From positions 62,001 to 126,000 of the forward strand of contig NZ_JARUKY010000003.1 of assembly GCF_029688925.1 (NCBI RefSeq): 64,000 nucleotides of DNA, in the 5' to 3' direction. The notes under the pieces are model-generated. The model did not search any database. It was not told where the DNA came from and saw only the letters and a program-made list of their open reading frames with translations. Each line of letters begins with the position of its first letter. Within the stretch, counting starts at the first letter, position 1. This DNA is from Evansella sp. AB-P1. GTDB taxonomy: Bacteria > Bacillota > Bacilli > Bacillales > Salisediminibacteriaceae. The position numbers were made by a program, and so were the translations under genes. Below are positions 18,357 to 28,130 of the stretch, one piece after another.

Positions 18357-20399
18357 ATGGTTAAAAACTCATTCGGTGTCTTGCAGCGTATTGGTCGTTC
18401 CTTAATGCTACCCGTTGCATTATTACCTGCTGCAGGTATTTTACTTGCCTTTGGTAATGCATTACAAAACCCGGATTTAGTGATGCGAATCCCAGCATTA
18501 GAAGCTGATTGGATAGTTTTAATAGCAGAAATGATGGAAGCCTCTGGTGACATTGTTTTCGCCAACCTCCCACTATTATTCGCCGTTGGGGTTGCTGTTG
18601 GACTAGCTAACGGTGACGGTGTTGCGGCTCTAGCAGCTCTCATCGGATATCTCATAATGAATGTGACGATGGGGGTAATCGGTCACATCACACCAGAAAT
18701 GCTAGATCAACCAGATTACGCTAGTGTCCTCGGTATCCCTACCTTACAGACAGGGGTATTTGGAGGTATTATAGTGGGGCTCTTGGCAGCCTATCTCTTT
18801 AAACGATACTACAATATTGAACTCCCCTCCTATTTAGGATTCTTTGCTGGAAAGCGTTTCGTCCCAATTGTGACGGCAGCTTCCGCAATTGTCCTTGGTG
18901 CAATCATGACCTTCATATGGCCATTTGCACAAGAAGGATTAAACAACTTCTCTTATTTCATGACAGAGACAAATCGAACGTTATCTGCTTTCATTTTCGG
19001 TGTAGTAGAACGTGCCTTAATTCCATTTGGACTTCATCACATATTCTACTCTCCATTCTGGTTTGAATTTGGTCAATACACAAACGAAGCAGGAGAAATT
19101 ATTCGAGGTGACCAACGTATATTCTTCGCACAGTTGCGAGATGGGGTAGACTTTACTGCTGGTACGTACATGACTGGTAAATTCCCATTCATGATGTTCG
19201 GTCTACCTGCTGCCGCATTAGCCATCTACCACTGTGCACGAGAGGATCAAAAAACGATTGTCGCAGGTATTATGGGTTCTGCAGCCTTAACATCATTTTT
19301 AACAGGTATCACCGAACCAATCGAGTTCAGTTTCCTATTCGTTGCACCGTTATTGTTTGGTATTCACACGATTTTTGCCGGTCTATCCTTTATGACCATG
19401 CATCTTTTAGATGTAAAAATTGGACAAACCTTCTCAGGTGGGGTCATCGACTTCCTATTATTCGGTGTGTTACCTAACCGGACAGCTTGGTGGCTTGTTA
19501 TCGTTGTAGGTTTAATATTCGCCGTCATTTATTACTTTGGTTTCCGATGGGCAATCCAGAAATTTAACCTCATGACACCAGGTCGTGAAACAGAAAATAA
19601 TGGTGTAGCCTCTGGCGGAAAAACATCCGTAAACAACGAACTACCTTACGAAATTTTAAAAGCATTAGGTGGGAAAGAAAATCTGAAGGACTTAGACGCT
19701 TGTATCACTCGTTTACGTATTACAGTTAACGATGTAAGCAAAGTAGACAAGGATCGCATTAAACAGCTTGGTGCTTCCGGTGTTATGCAAGTGGATCGAA
19801 ACATTCAAGCAATCTTCGGTCCTCGTTCGGAAAACATTAAAGGGCAAATGGAGGATATTATTAAAGGAAATACACCTATCCCTGAAGAGGAATCCGTAAC
19901 AACCCAAGAACCAACAAGCCCAACATCTGCAGCTGATTTAGATGTTGCCATGCCTATGGCCGGTGAGATAAAACCAATAACAGAGGTTCCAGATCAAATG
20001 TTTGCGGAAAAAATGATGGGGGATGGCTTTGCCATTGATCCAATTGATTCTAATGGAAAGGTTGTATCTCCTGTAGATGGGACAATCGTCAACCTCTTCC
20101 CAACGAAGCATGCCATTGGACTGCAAACAGACGATGGAAAAGAAATATTGGTACACGTTGGTATCGATACAGTGAACCTTAAAGGAGAAGGCTTCGAAGC
20201 ACTCGTAAGTCAAGGAGACAAAGTAGAAAAAGGACAACCACTCCTTCAAGTAGACTTAACATCCGTAAGAAGCAAAGCACCATCAGTCATGACACCAATC
20301 GTCTTCACAAACTTAGCAGAAGACGAACAAGTAGTCATCCAAAGACCAGGATCAACAAGAGCAGGCGAAACAGGCAGAATAAAAATCACCAAAAAATAA
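18357..20399 (+). CDS. ptsG: Glucose PTS permease EIICBA
   Basis: 680 residues in the order EIIC (about 1-410, multispan; [32 protein letters not shown]), EIIB (about 430-510) and EIIA (about 530-675). The phosphorylated Cys of EIIB is in DACITRLRI and the phosphorylated His of EIIA in VHVGIDTV; both are present. The sequence runs very close to B. subtilis PtsG along its length, so glucose is the likely substrate. GGAGG precedes ATG at 18357. A GlcT-type antiterminator could not be recognised upstream; a dispersed repeat occupies that place. Confidence 0.93.
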   Translation: MVKNSFGVLQRIGRSLMLPVALLPAAGILLAFGNALQNPDLVMRIPALEADWIVLIAEMMEASGDIVFANLPLLFAVGVAVGLANGDGVAALAALIGYLIMNVTMGVIGHITPEMLDQPDYASVLGIPTLQTGVFGGIIVGLLAAYLFKRYYNIELPSYLGFFAGKRFVPIVTAASAIVLGAIMTFIWPFAQEGLNNFSYFMTETNRTLSAFIFGVVERALIPFGLHHIFYSPFWFEFGQYTNEAGEIIRGDQRIFFAQLRDGVDFTAGTYMTGKFPFMMFGLPAAALAIYHCAREDQKTIVAGIMGSAALTSFLTGITEPIEFSFLFVAPLLFGIHTIFAGLSFMTMHLLDVKIGQTFSGGVIDFLLFGVLPNRTAWWLVIVVGLIFAVIYYFGFRWAIQKFNLMTPGRETENNGVASGGKTSVNNELPYEILKALGGKENLKDLDACITRLRITVNDVSKVDKDRIKQLGASGVMQVDRNIQAIFGPRSENIKGQMEDIIKGNTPIPEEESVTTQEPTSPTSAADLDVAMPMAGEIKPITEVPDQMFAEKMMGDGFAIDPIDSNGKVVSPVDGTIVNLFPTKHAIGLQTDDGKEILVHVGIDTVNLKGEGFEALVSQGDKVEKGQPLLQVDLTSVRSKAPSVMTPIVFTNLAEDEQVVIQRPGSTRAGETGRIKITKK

Positions 20400-20425
20400 A
20401 ACCAAGAAAAGTTCAAAAAAAGTTC

Positions 20426-20467
20426 AAGGACCTGGTTAGTGACAGAAAGTTCACTAACCAGGTCCTT
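20426..20467 (+). terminator. REP-like palindrome after ptsG
   Basis: 17-bp perfect stem AAGGACCTGGTTAGTGA / TCACTAACCAGGTCCTT, loop CAGAAAGT; then GTCGATTTTGTGAC. It lacks a T-run and belongs by sequence to the CC(A/T)GGT palindrome family of this window. Confidence 0.65.
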
Positions 20468-20497
20468 GTCGATTTTGTGACAGGCTTCAACAAACAT

Positions 20498-20538
20498 AAA
20501 AAGGAGCTTGCTCGTGGAAACGATGCAAGCTCCTTTTT
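20498..20538. terminator. Bidirectional terminator between ptsG and hpf
   Basis: 14-bp stem AAAAAGGAGCTTGC / GCAAGCTCCTTTTT with an inner TCGT-GGAA-ACGA tetraloop hairpin; T-runs on both strands serve the convergent genes. Confidence 0.9.
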
Positions 20539-20627
20539 GTTTATAGTTTAAGTAGATCACGTTTGATTCTTCTTATACAACATAGAAAGGTCTGATTTAC
20601 TTTCTATGGAATATACAAAGCCTTGTC

Positions 20628-21188
20628 TTACTCTGGCTCAATTAATCCGTATCGACCATCCTTACGCTTATAAACAACGTTGGTAAATCCGCTAACAGAG
20701 TTAGAGAAGACGAAGAAGTTATGCCCTAGCATATCCATTTGTAAAATCGCTTCTTCTGTGTCCATAGGCTTTAAATCAAATCGTTTCGTACGAACAATTT
20801 CAAAGTCATCCTCTTCTTCCACTGCAGTTGGAATTTCTTCAGCCAGTGGCTCTAATTCATTTTTAAACATATATTTCAAGCTATTATCTGTTCTGAATTT
20901 TCGGTTTACCTTCGTTTTATGTTTTCGAATTTGACGTTCTAACTTTTCAATTACTAGATCAACTGCTGCATACATGTCACTATGTTTTTCTTCAGCTCTT
21001 AATAAAAGTTTCGTCATCGGAATCGTAATTTCTACTTTTTGGTCATTATTTACTACACTCATTTTTACATTGACATCTGACTGTGGTGTGCCGTCAAAGT
21101 ACCTCTCAAGCTTTCCTACCTTCTTTTCCACATGATCTCTCAATGCTGGTGTTATTTCAAGGTTTTCGCCACGAATATTAAAATTCAT
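20628..21188 (-). CDS. hpf: Long-form ribosome hibernation promoting factor
   Basis: 186 residues. An N-terminal HPF/RaiA domain (about 1-100; MNFNIRGENLEITPALRDHVEKK, with basic RKHKTKVNRKF at its end) is joined by a variable acidic linker to the C-terminal dimerisation domain (about 125-186; IVRTKRFDLKPMDTEEAILQMDMLGHNFFVF) that makes 100S ribosomes. The start at 21188 follows AAAGGAGG and matches the family's MNxNIRGEN; a TTG two codons upstream is less likely. Known as YvyD in B. subtilis. It acts on 70S ribosomes in stationary phase. Confidence 0.95.
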   Translation of the reverse strand: MNFNIRGENLEITPALRDHVEKKVGKLERYFDGTPQSDVNVKMSVVNNDQKVEITIPMTKLLLRAEEKHSDMYAAVDLVIEKLERQIRKHKTKVNRKFRTDNSLKYMFKNELEPLAEEIPTAVEEEDDFEIVRTKRFDLKPMDTEEAILQMDMLGHNFFVFSNSVSGFTNVVYKRKDGRYGLIEPE

Positions 21189-21432
21189 AAGCAAACTCCT
21201 CCTTTCAGTAATACAAGTAATATTCTATATACCCACTTAATATTCCTTCCCAAACATTAAGAAAAATAACAATTTTTTTGTCGAAAATGTGAAGAGACAT
21301 GACACACGTTAGATTTCCTTACACAAAAACAAGTGTTAACACTCTTTACTTATACTTTCTCCCAATACTTACCTATTTAGACCCTTTTCACAAAACGTTT
21401 GTGCATCGTTTGTAAAAAGTTGATAAGCAGGA

Positions 21433-21466
21433 AAAACCCGTCGCCAATTACCTTGGGACGGGTTTT
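21433..21466. terminator. Hairpin terminator between csp and hpf
   Basis: 10-bp stem AAAACCCGTC / GACGGGTTTT in the gap downstream of the minus-strand cold-shock gene. Confidence 0.7.
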
Positions 21467-21573
21467 AATAATTACGCCTAGTATTCAATTCCCTTACAAA
21501 AGCTGTACTCATATAAGCAATCTATAATAAAATTGCATCATGATCTTTACTTTCAATAATACGGGAATGCGAA

Positions 21574-21771
21574 TTAAAGCTTCGTTACATTAGCGGCTTG
21601 TGGTCCACGAGCACCTTCAACGATTTCAAATTGTACGTCTTGTCCTTCTTCTAATGATTTGAAACCTTCTTGTTCGATTGCAGAGAAATGTACGAATACG
21701 TCATCTCCACCCTCACGCTCAATGAATCCAAAACCTTTTTCTGCGTTAAACCATTTTACTTTTCCTTGCAT
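21574..21771 (-). CDS. Cold-shock protein
   Basis: 65 residues covering one cold-shock domain: KGFGFIE (RNP1) and DVFVHFSAI (RNP2) are intact, ending [13 protein letters not shown]. These OB-fold proteins bind single-stranded RNA and act as RNA chaperones. Bacilli carry several paralogues (CspB, CspC, CspD); I cannot choose among them. Confidence 0.95.
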   Translation of the reverse strand: MQGKVKWFNAEKGFGFIEREGGDDVFVHFSAIEQEGFKSLEEGQDVQFEIVEGARGPQAANVTKL

Positions 21772-22389
21772 GTTTCTAACACATTCCCTTCGTATTAAAA
21801 ATCTGTGGGGCTACCACAATTCCAATATAACAAGGGTTTTTCACATAGTCAATTCTTTTTTAACTGACTATTTCGACAAATTCGACAATATTCTGCAAAC
21901 GCTTTCTTAAACCGAAATAGAATTTTACACTCTTTTACACCTTATTCTAAAAAAACATTTTTCAAGTTTTCGTAAACAGAAACTATCTTCTCGTCTAAAT
22001 CGTCAAATACAAAAAATCCCTATATAGAAAAAAACACATAAATGACAGCGTTTTCACAACACTCCTCCCCATCAAAATAGTCCTTTATAAGAAATTTCTC
22101 CCTTTATCACACTACTATTTCAGCAATTTACAGAAATAACGAACTAACAACCAGGAATTTCGACATTATTCACCAAATACAGCTACAAACTATTTTTAGG
22201 CTAAAAAACCAGAATTTATTTCCTACAAAAATATTTGCAAAAATAGTAAATTTTTCGCACCCAGTTGAATATACATTAGAGATTTTCATCATTCATTTAT
22301 ATTTCATACAACCACCAAAGTTTTTTCACAAACTCGTGAAGAACTAATGAAGAAATTTGGAATACGGAAACAGAAAGGAAGCTTGACCT
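21772..22389. other. Intergenic region csp / asnB
   Basis: About 620 AT-rich bp between divergent genes. It must hold both promoters and probably a long csp leader, but I see no T-box, riboswitch or repeat that I can define. Confidence 0.4.
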
Positions 22390-24339
22390 ATGTGTGGATT
22401 TATTGGAATTGTTTCAAGCCACGAAAATACGATTGATAGCCTACCGTTAGAGGAGATGATGGACATTATCTCCCACCGCGGCCCTGATGATGCTGGCATG
22501 TTTGAGGACACCTATATTCGATTAGGCTTTCGTCGATTAAGCATCGTTGACCTTGAAGGTGGTCATCAGCCTATGAAATATGGCAATCACCACCGGTTTA
22601 CGATCGTTTTTAACGGGGAGATATACAACGCCCCTGAGCTCCGAACAGTGCTTAAGAAAAATGGCGCTACCTTTACGACAGAATCAGATACAGAGGTAAT
22701 ACTAGCTGCATATGACCAGTATGGAGAAAGGTGTGTCGATCATTTAAAAGGAATGTTTTCTTTTCTTATTTGGGATCGAGAAGAAGAACTCCTTTTTGGT
22801 GCCCGCGATCCCTTTGGCATAAAACCACTGTTTTACCGAAAATTAAGGAATGGTACGATCGTTTTTGCTTCTGAAAAAAAGTCTTTATTTTTCCTAAATG
22901 ATCCAACTTATATTGACGGAAAAGGGGCATTCCATTACTTAACATTTCAATATATACCAGAACCACACACAGCAACAGCTGACATCGAAAAGCTCCCACC
23001 AGGTCATTCGTTCCATTGGCAGCCCAATTCCACTAACGAGTTAAAAATAGAAGCCTACTGGGAGCCAGAGTTTCTACGAAAAGACGATCCTATGAATAAA
23101 AAGCCTAACATTTTCGTTAGATTGTTTAAGAAGAAAAAGCTCCAGACCTATAAAAACTACATGCTTTCTGATATAAAAAGTTCCTTAACCGAATCAGTAA
23201 AACGGCATATGCGTTCTGATGTTCCCGTGGGCGCCTTCTTATCTGGTGGAATCGATTCCTCCGCCATTGTAGCCATAGCCCGACAATTTCATCCGAATTT
23301 AAACACCTTTACAGCGGAATTTGAACGGAAAGGTTTTAGTGAAGGGGATATTGCGGCAGAAACTGCAGAATCGTTAAATGTGAACCATATCCGGGTAAAA
23401 ATCTCCCCAGAGGAAGTCATGAAAGAGTTTCCGAAAATCGTTTGGCATATGGATGAACCTGTTGCAGACCCTGCTGCCATTCCCCTTTATTTTGTCAGTC
23501 AAGAAGCGAGTCGTCACGTAAAGGTCGTCCTATCTGGGGAAGGGGCAGATGAGCTCTTTGGTGGATATAACATTTATCGTGAACCTCAATCCTTACAAAT
23601 GTTTAACTACATCCCTGGACCATTGAAGAGTGCTTTTAAAGGATTAGCCCAACAATTACCGGCAAAAATAAAGGGGAGAAGCTTCTTCATTCGTGGTTGT
23701 ACTCCTATACAAGACCGATTTGTAGGGAATGCAAAGATCTTTTTAGATCATGAAAAGGAGCATATCTTCATCCCAGGTTCCAATGAATGGAAAACAGATC
23801 ATATTATGCATGAGTTATACGATAAAATTAACCATTATGATGACGTGACAAAAATGCAGTATGTGGATCTACACACATGGCTTCGTGGGGACATTTTGGT
23901 AAAAGCAGACAAAATGACAATGGCCCATTCACTGGAGCTACGAGTTCCATTTTTGGACCGCGATGTCTTTCATGTGGCATCCCGTCTTCCAGTTTACGGA
24001 AAGGTTCATCGTCATCAAACGAAGGTATGGCTAAGAGAAGCTGTTGCTGATGTGGTTCCTCAGGAAATATTGCATCGAAAAAAACTCGGCTTCCCTGTCC
24101 CTATTCGCCATTGGCTAAAAGATGACATGTACGAATGGGTACGAGGATGGATTCTTGAAAGTAATACAGACCATCTCTTCAATAAAAAAAGCTGCCTACA
24201 GTTACTAGAAGATCACCGAAAAGGAAAATACGATGGAAGTCGAAAAATATGGACTATACTCACCTACATGATCTGGCACCACTCCTACATGGAAAACAAC
24301 CAAACAGAAAAAGAACAATACCGCATGTACATCGGCTAA
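22390..24339 (+). CDS. asnB: Glutamine-hydrolysing asparagine synthetase
   Basis: 649 residues. The catalytic Cys2 (MCGFIGI) opens an N-terminal class II glutaminase domain (about 1-215; HRGPDD, FNGEIYN, ESDTEV). The synthetase domain follows (about 260-620) with PP-loop LSGGIDSS and SGEGADELFGGY. It converts aspartate, glutamine and ATP to asparagine. The sequence tracks B. subtilis AsnB closely, including ERGCTPxQDRxxGNAKIF-like and RKKLGFPVPIRHWLK blocks, so AsnB fits better than AsnH or AsnO. It stands alone with its own hairpin at the 3' end. Confidence 0.93.
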   Translation: MCGFIGIVSSHENTIDSLPLEEMMDIISHRGPDDAGMFEDTYIRLGFRRLSIVDLEGGHQPMKYGNHHRFTIVFNGEIYNAPELRTVLKKNGATFTTESDTEVILAAYDQYGERCVDHLKGMFSFLIWDREEELLFGARDPFGIKPLFYRKLRNGTIVFASEKKSLFFLNDPTYIDGKGAFHYLTFQYIPEPHTATADIEKLPPGHSFHWQPNSTNELKIEAYWEPEFLRKDDPMNKKPNIFVRLFKKKKLQTYKNYMLSDIKSSLTESVKRHMRSDVPVGAFLSGGIDSSAIVAIARQFHPNLNTFTAEFERKGFSEGDIAAETAESLNVNHIRVKISPEEVMKEFPKIVWHMDEPVADPAAIPLYFVSQEASRHVKVVLSGEGADELFGGYNIYREPQSLQMFNYIPGPLKSAFKGLAQQLPAKIKGRSFFIRGCTPIQDRFVGNAKIFLDHEKEHIFIPGSNEWKTDHIMHELYDKINHYDDVTKMQYVDLHTWLRGDILVKADKMTMAHSLELRVPFLDRDVFHVASRLPVYGKVHRHQTKVWLREAVADVVPQEILHRKKLGFPVPIRHWLKDDMYEWVRGWILESNTDHLFNKKSCLQLLEDHRKGKYDGSRKIWTILTYMIWHHSYMENNQTEKEQYRMYIG

Positions 24340-24355
24340 CCAAAAACAATAAAAG

Positions 24356-24392
24356 ACACAAAATTGTGCGGGACATGGTTCCGCACAATTTT
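24356..24392 (+). terminator. REP-like palindrome / terminator of asnB
   Basis: Stem AAAATTGTGCGG / CCGCACAATTTT around GACATGGTT. With its CACAAAAT arm it is nearly the same sequence as the palindrome after yvyE (56996-57044). Confidence 0.8.
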
Positions 24393-24804
24393 ATTACTAC
24401 TAATTTGTGACAAGTTTGTGAACAGTGATAAATTCTCTTGCCATTTTCAAAATTTCCAATAAAATGAAATTAAGTTCTATTTTTTACATTTTTTTCTATT
24501 ATTGTGAACGGTTACACATACTACTACTTCTTTACTAGGTTGATTCGTTAGCTTTAAACTTAAATATGTTTAAGTAACACTTCCACATCTAGAAGTTTCC
24601 CCACACTTTCTCACATACTCACAAACACCCTTCCTTGACCAGGCATCTCGCTTACACCTTTACACCTTTTTACAATAACGACATGTAGTATAAAGATCAA
24701 AATGTAAGCCCTTTCTTACTATCGTTGCCCCGAAATAATATACCCCATTAACCTCTACTATGGATAGAATGCTGCACCACCTTCCATTCATTTCAAGTAT
24801 AGGT
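24393..24804. other. Intergenic region after asnB
   Basis: About 410 bp with no gene or repeat that I can support. Confidence 0.4.
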
Positions 24805-24955
24805 GCTACTTATTGCCCCTCTCTCAGAGAGGATGTGGTATAGAATTTCTATACATATACATAGTTTTACCTTCGCAATAAGTAGCCTAAATTGAAGTGT
24901 GAGGACACCCACACAGTTTTCTTACCTTACATAACCAGTATCATCCTCACACTTC
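24805..24955. ncRNA. Candidate structured element upstream of the RAYT gene
   Basis: Four nested or consecutive perfect stems in 150 bp: CTACTTATTGC (24806-24816) with GCAATAAGTAG (24875-24885); inside it CCTCTC-TCA-GAGAGG and TATAGAA-T-TTCTATA; then GAAGTGTGAGGA (24894-24905) with TCCTCACACTTC (24944-24955). Density of perfect pairing is well above the AT-rich surroundings. Strand and function are unknown; an RNA, or the DNA hairpins of an IS200-type end, are both possible. Confidence 0.45.
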
Positions 24956-25297
24956 CCATCAAATTTCAATAAAAAATAGCTTTCGTCATAGCATAAAAAC
25001 GAAAATATTACCTTTCTATACACTTGTAACATATATCTACAAACCTAATACACTACAATCATTTACTTAAAAACTACTAATTCATCCATTTGTTGATGCC
25101 TGTTTAATTCGAAGACGAAAGCAAACCAGTCCTCTTCTAATCTCCTTCAACATTCCCCTGCTCTATACAGTGAGACTATCTCAAATTGTTCTAGAGCCCA
25201 GTTAATCCCACAATAGGAGTATCCACTTACAACTGCTTTTTCTCCCAATTAAACAGCTTCTATATAAATAAATGAAAGAAAGGAGGAAATGCCACTT
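24956..25297. other. Region upstream of the RAYT gene
   Basis: About 340 bp without a recognisable gene; probably holds the RAYT promoter. Confidence 0.4.
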
Positions 25298-26002
25298 ATG
25301 CCTTCCATAAAAAAGAAATGGTATCCAGGAGCCATCTACCATGTCACGAGCAGAGGAAACCGGAGATCCCCTTTATTTTTAGAGGAAAAGGATTTTCTAA
25401 AATTCATCTCCATACTAGACGACACGTTTCAATGGACCCCCTACAACCTCCATGCTTATTGCCTCATGACTAACCATTACCATCTATTAATCGGCACGAA
25501 ATCAGATCCCTTACAAAAGCTCATGCACGCAATAAACGGCTCCTACGCTATATGGTTTAACAAGAAATATCACTTATCTGGACACGTATTTGAAAACCGC
25601 TACACGAGACACCCAGTCCCTTCTGACTACGCTTTCATGACAACAAGTGCTTACATTCATAACAACCCTCGGGCAGCAAAACTAATGGAGGACCCCATCC
25701 ACTATCCTTGGAGCAGCTATTCCCTATACTGCCATCCCGAAATTCAACTAGGGACCTTTGCAATTACGTCACCAATCATAAAAGAAAATACAGTGGACAA
25801 AAAACATTTATTCCGCCTTCAACCACAACCATGGGAGTGGAATAAAATAGCTCCCTCAACAATCGCTACCCGTTCCCCACCGAAAGCATTTACAAGAGAA
25901 CGAATACGTCAGCTATTTCCAACACCACTTCATCTCTATTATTCCAATTACGTAGAAAGAGAATGGAAACTAAAGCAGCTACAAAAAAGCAATCATACAT
26001 GA
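25298..26002 (+). CDS. REP-associated tyrosine transposase (RAYT, Y1 family)
   Basis: 234 residues. The family landmarks are present in order: YHVTSRGNRR near the N-terminus, the metal-binding HUH motif in MTNHYHLLIGT (about 65-75), and the catalytic Tyr region SAYIHNNPRAAKL (about 115-130). These single-strand DNA endonucleases are related to IS200/IS605 TnpA and are domesticated to move or maintain REP palindromes. ATG at 25298 lies 11 bases past AGGAGG; the ATG at 25289 is only two bases past it and is less likely. No IS ends flank it, as expected of a RAYT. Several REP-like palindromes in the window are candidate substrates. Confidence 0.88.
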   Translation: MPSIKKKWYPGAIYHVTSRGNRRSPLFLEEKDFLKFISILDDTFQWTPYNLHAYCLMTNHYHLLIGTKSDPLQKLMHAINGSYAIWFNKKYHLSGHVFENRYTRHPVPSDYAFMTTSAYIHNNPRAAKLMEDPIHYPWSSYSLYCHPEIQLGTFAITSPIIKENTVDKKHLFRLQPQPWEWNKIAPSTIATRSPPKAFTRERIRQLFPTPLHLYYSNYVEREWKLKQLQKSNHT

Positions 26003-26134
26003 TTATTTTTGGCTGTGGTAAAAAAATGGTGAGGTTGTTGAATTTTGAGTTTTACGGATGCTGCGATAGATTTTGGTTGCTAATAGCAATAATTTAACTT
26101 TAATTTTATTTAAAAAACCAAGGAGTGATTCAAC

Positions 26135-26617
26135 TTGTTAAATCAAGTGATGCTAATAGGAAGAATTGTACGAGACCCAGTAGTGAATACAACGAAAGAA
26201 GGCACAGCATATTGCCGGATAAACCTTGCCGTCAGACGATCTTTTAAAAACAGCGAGGGGAACTACGATACAGATTTTATTGATTGTACCGCTTGGAAAA
26301 AGCTAGCTGAAACAGCAGGAGATTATTGCACAAAAGGCTCTCTCGTCTGCATTACTGGACGAATTCAAATGAGAAACTATGAAACTGCTGAAAATAAACG
26401 AATGACCGTCTCTGAAATCATCGCAGAAAACATTACATTCCTCCACCTAAAAAGAATGACACAACAAAACGATGAAGTCCCAATTCCAAGTGCCACCGCA
26501 AGTAACCAAGGAGCAGCACCTGCAAACGGAGTTAGTTCAAGCTTCGGTAATGCCGCTACTACAGAAACTAATGAGAATCACCCACCCGCTTCAAATGGAG
26601 TAGTAGCTAACAATTAA
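26135..26617 (+). CDS. ssbB: Single-stranded DNA-binding protein, SsbB-like
   Basis: 160 residues with one OB fold (about 1-110; LNQVMLIGRIVRDP, INLAVRRSFKN, FIDCTAWKKLAE, GSLVCITGRIQMRNYE). The C-terminus ends ASNGVVANN and lacks the acidic DDDxPF-type tip that housekeeping SsbA uses to recruit partners. That, and the N-terminal match to MFNQVML of B. subtilis SsbB, favour the competence-linked paralogue. TTG at 26135 follows AAGGAG. No ComK box (AAAA-N5-TTTT) was found upstream. Confidence 0.85.
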   Translation: MLNQVMLIGRIVRDPVVNTTKEGTAYCRINLAVRRSFKNSEGNYDTDFIDCTAWKKLAETAGDYCTKGSLVCITGRIQMRNYETAENKRMTVSEIIAENITFLHLKRMTQQNDEVPIPSATASNQGAAPANGVSSSFGNAATTETNENHPPASNGVVANN

Positions 26618-26683
26618 ATACCCATTTTTTGTTAAAAAGTATTAATTAATAGATGTAGAAAAAGGAGGAGGTCCGTATCAAGC

Positions 26684-26914
26684 ATGAACGAAATGGATTT
26701 ATTAAAAGTCATTATCCACAAGCTTGTACAAATCGAAAGAAATATGATCAAGCGGGAGGATATAACCGAATTAATACACCACTTAGAATCCCCAGAGGAA
26801 CAAGTCGAACTCATTCAAGAAGCACTCATGGAGCTCAAAATGAGTGTTGAACAGAAGCACATTGAAAACATTAACTCCGACGAACTACTCCTTCGATCCA
26901 TCCGCCAAACATGA
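26684..26914 (+). CDS. Small hypothetical helical protein
   Basis: 76 residues, charged and predicted helical (LLKVIIHKLVQIERNMIKRED, then LESPEEQVELIQEALMELKMSVEQ). I do not recognise a family. GGAGGAGG lies about 15 bases before the ATG, a rather long spacing. It follows ssbB by 66 bp on the same strand and may be cotranscribed. Confidence 0.55.
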   Translation: MNEMDLLKVIIHKLVQIERNMIKREDITELIHHLESPEEQVELIQEALMELKMSVEQKHIENINSDELLLRSIRQT

Positions 26915-26956
26915 ATTCCACCACATGCTACAAAATTCCCACCACCACCTCATCAA

Positions 26957-26999
26957 GACACAAAATAGACACGAACCAGGTTCGTGTCTATTTTGTGTC
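26957..26999. repeat. REP-like palindrome, 21-bp perfect stem
   Basis: GACACAAAATAGACACGAACC (26957-26977) is complementary to 26979-26999 with a single unpaired base at the centre (CC-A-GG). It serves as a terminator for both converging genes and supplies the stop codon of the minus-strand gene. Confidence 0.9.
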
Positions 27000-27425
27000 G
27001 TCCTTTAATTCCACTAGCTTCACTTCCACCACTTGCTTCCACTTCTGTAAGGAAGGCTGCAACGTTTCGTGTAAAAATGGTAATCTATCAGACTCCCCAT
27101 CAAACGTCTCCTCAACCTTCAGAGCTTCCTTCACAGACTCTTGAAATTTAGTCAATCGCTTCATCCCTAATTCATCCGACCCAAATATCGAAACAATCGT
27201 CATATTTTCCACATTATAAGGAACTAACCCCTTCATTACCTCGTTCAGCAATCGATCACCAATATCCAAATCCCCGTTCATATAGCATTCACTAACGAAC
27301 TGTAACGTCTTCTCCACTTCCCCCAACAGATCACTATAATTATGTAAAAACTGCTTCTGTGCATCAGTCAATTTTCCCGTCATAAGCCAATCGCCCCTAT
27401 TCACAATCCAATAGTCCACTACCAC
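26988..27425 (-). CDS. Hypothetical helical protein of the flagellar locus
   Basis: 145 residues, mostly helical (FLHNYSDLLGEVEKTLQFVSE, YMNGDLDIGDRLLNEVMKGL, SLQKWKQVVEVKLVELKDD). A good ribosome site AGGAGAGG precedes GTG at 27425; an in-frame ATG at 27383 is the alternative. Its pattern, a long helix, then a D-x-x-x-a-x-x-l-l repeat and a second helical hairpin, resembles the product of 33028-33399 and the N-terminus of the ATP-grasp protein at 36010. It lies downstream of fliS. The last residues and stop codon come from a palindromic repeat. Function unknown. Confidence 0.65.
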   Translation of the reverse strand: MVVDYWIVNRGDWLMTGKLTDAQKQFLHNYSDLLGEVEKTLQFVSECYMNGDLDIGDRLLNEVMKGLVPYNVENMTIVSIFGSDELGMKRLTKFQESVKEALKVEETFDGESDRLPFLHETLQPSLQKWKQVVEVKLVELKDDTK

Positions 27426-27581
27426 AAATTAAGCCTCTCCTCGAACCAAAACAAAAAGGAATGCAACTTACACATCCCTTTATCCGTTCAATACTATTCA
27501 CTTATTTATCGTAACGAACTCCCGAGAAAAAATCCAGCATAAATGAGTTCATTAAAAATAATTGACTAACAGAATTCTAAT

Positions 27582-27989
27582 CTAAGATCTAGATCCAACA
27601 CCAGCCCCATGACGACGCTGTCTATCAACCTTAATAACTTCCTTCCACGTATCACGGAATTCAACCACAAACTGCTCTGCTTCCGCTAATGCTTTCTTAT
27701 CATTGTTCGTATTAGCATCAATCAAGCGACTTAAAATAAAATCATACATCTGCATCATATTATTCGCTACGGCCACATCCGTTTTCAATGTCACCATCAA
27801 CTCACGAATAATATTTTGTGCTTTAATTAAATTTGTATTTTTGTCCTCAATTTTTTTCTCATCTATTGCTTTCTCCGCACGCTTAATAAATTTCAAGCAT
27901 CCATCATAAAGCATTAACGTCAGCTCGCCTGGAGATTTCGTCTCTACTGTATTTTGCTTATATTTTGCATATGGATTATTTACTGCCAC
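27582..27989 (-). CDS. fliS: Flagellin export chaperone FliS
   Basis: 135 residues with the FliS helical bundle: NNPYAKYKQNTVETKSPGELTLMLYDGCLKFI at the N-terminus and LIKAQNIIRELMVTL. GTG at 27989 follows AGGAAG by eight bases and gives the expected MAVNNPYAKY; a further upstream TTG would add eight residues not seen in the family. FliS caps the flagellin C-terminus before export. Here it is the last flagellar gene of the set, after flaG. Confidence 0.95.
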   Translation of the reverse strand: MAVNNPYAKYKQNTVETKSPGELTLMLYDGCLKFIKRAEKAIDEKKIEDKNTNLIKAQNIIRELMVTLKTDVAVANNMMQMYDFILSRLIDANTNNDKKALAEAEQFVVEFRDTWKEVIKVDRQRRHGAGVGSRS

Positions 27990-28085
27990 AAGAACAACTT
28001 CCTCTCTATTCAAATAATCGCTATTCTACATCTATACTACAACTACACTATACATATCGACCAAAATTCACATATATTAATAGAA

Positions 28086-28127
28086 AAAACAAAAGAACTT
28101 CGTTTTTTCACCAAGTTCTTTTGTTTT
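28086..28127 (-). terminator. Terminator between flaG and fliS
   Basis: 15-bp stem AAAACAAAAGAACTT / AAGTTCTTTTGTTTT with a T-rich tail on the minus strand. fliS would need read-through or its own promoter. Confidence 0.8.
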
Positions 28128-28130
28128 AAC

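Noticed and set aside
21893-21908. cre-like TGCAAACGCTTTCT upstream of the cold-shock gene
   Set aside because: Two mismatches to the consensus and no carbon-control context.
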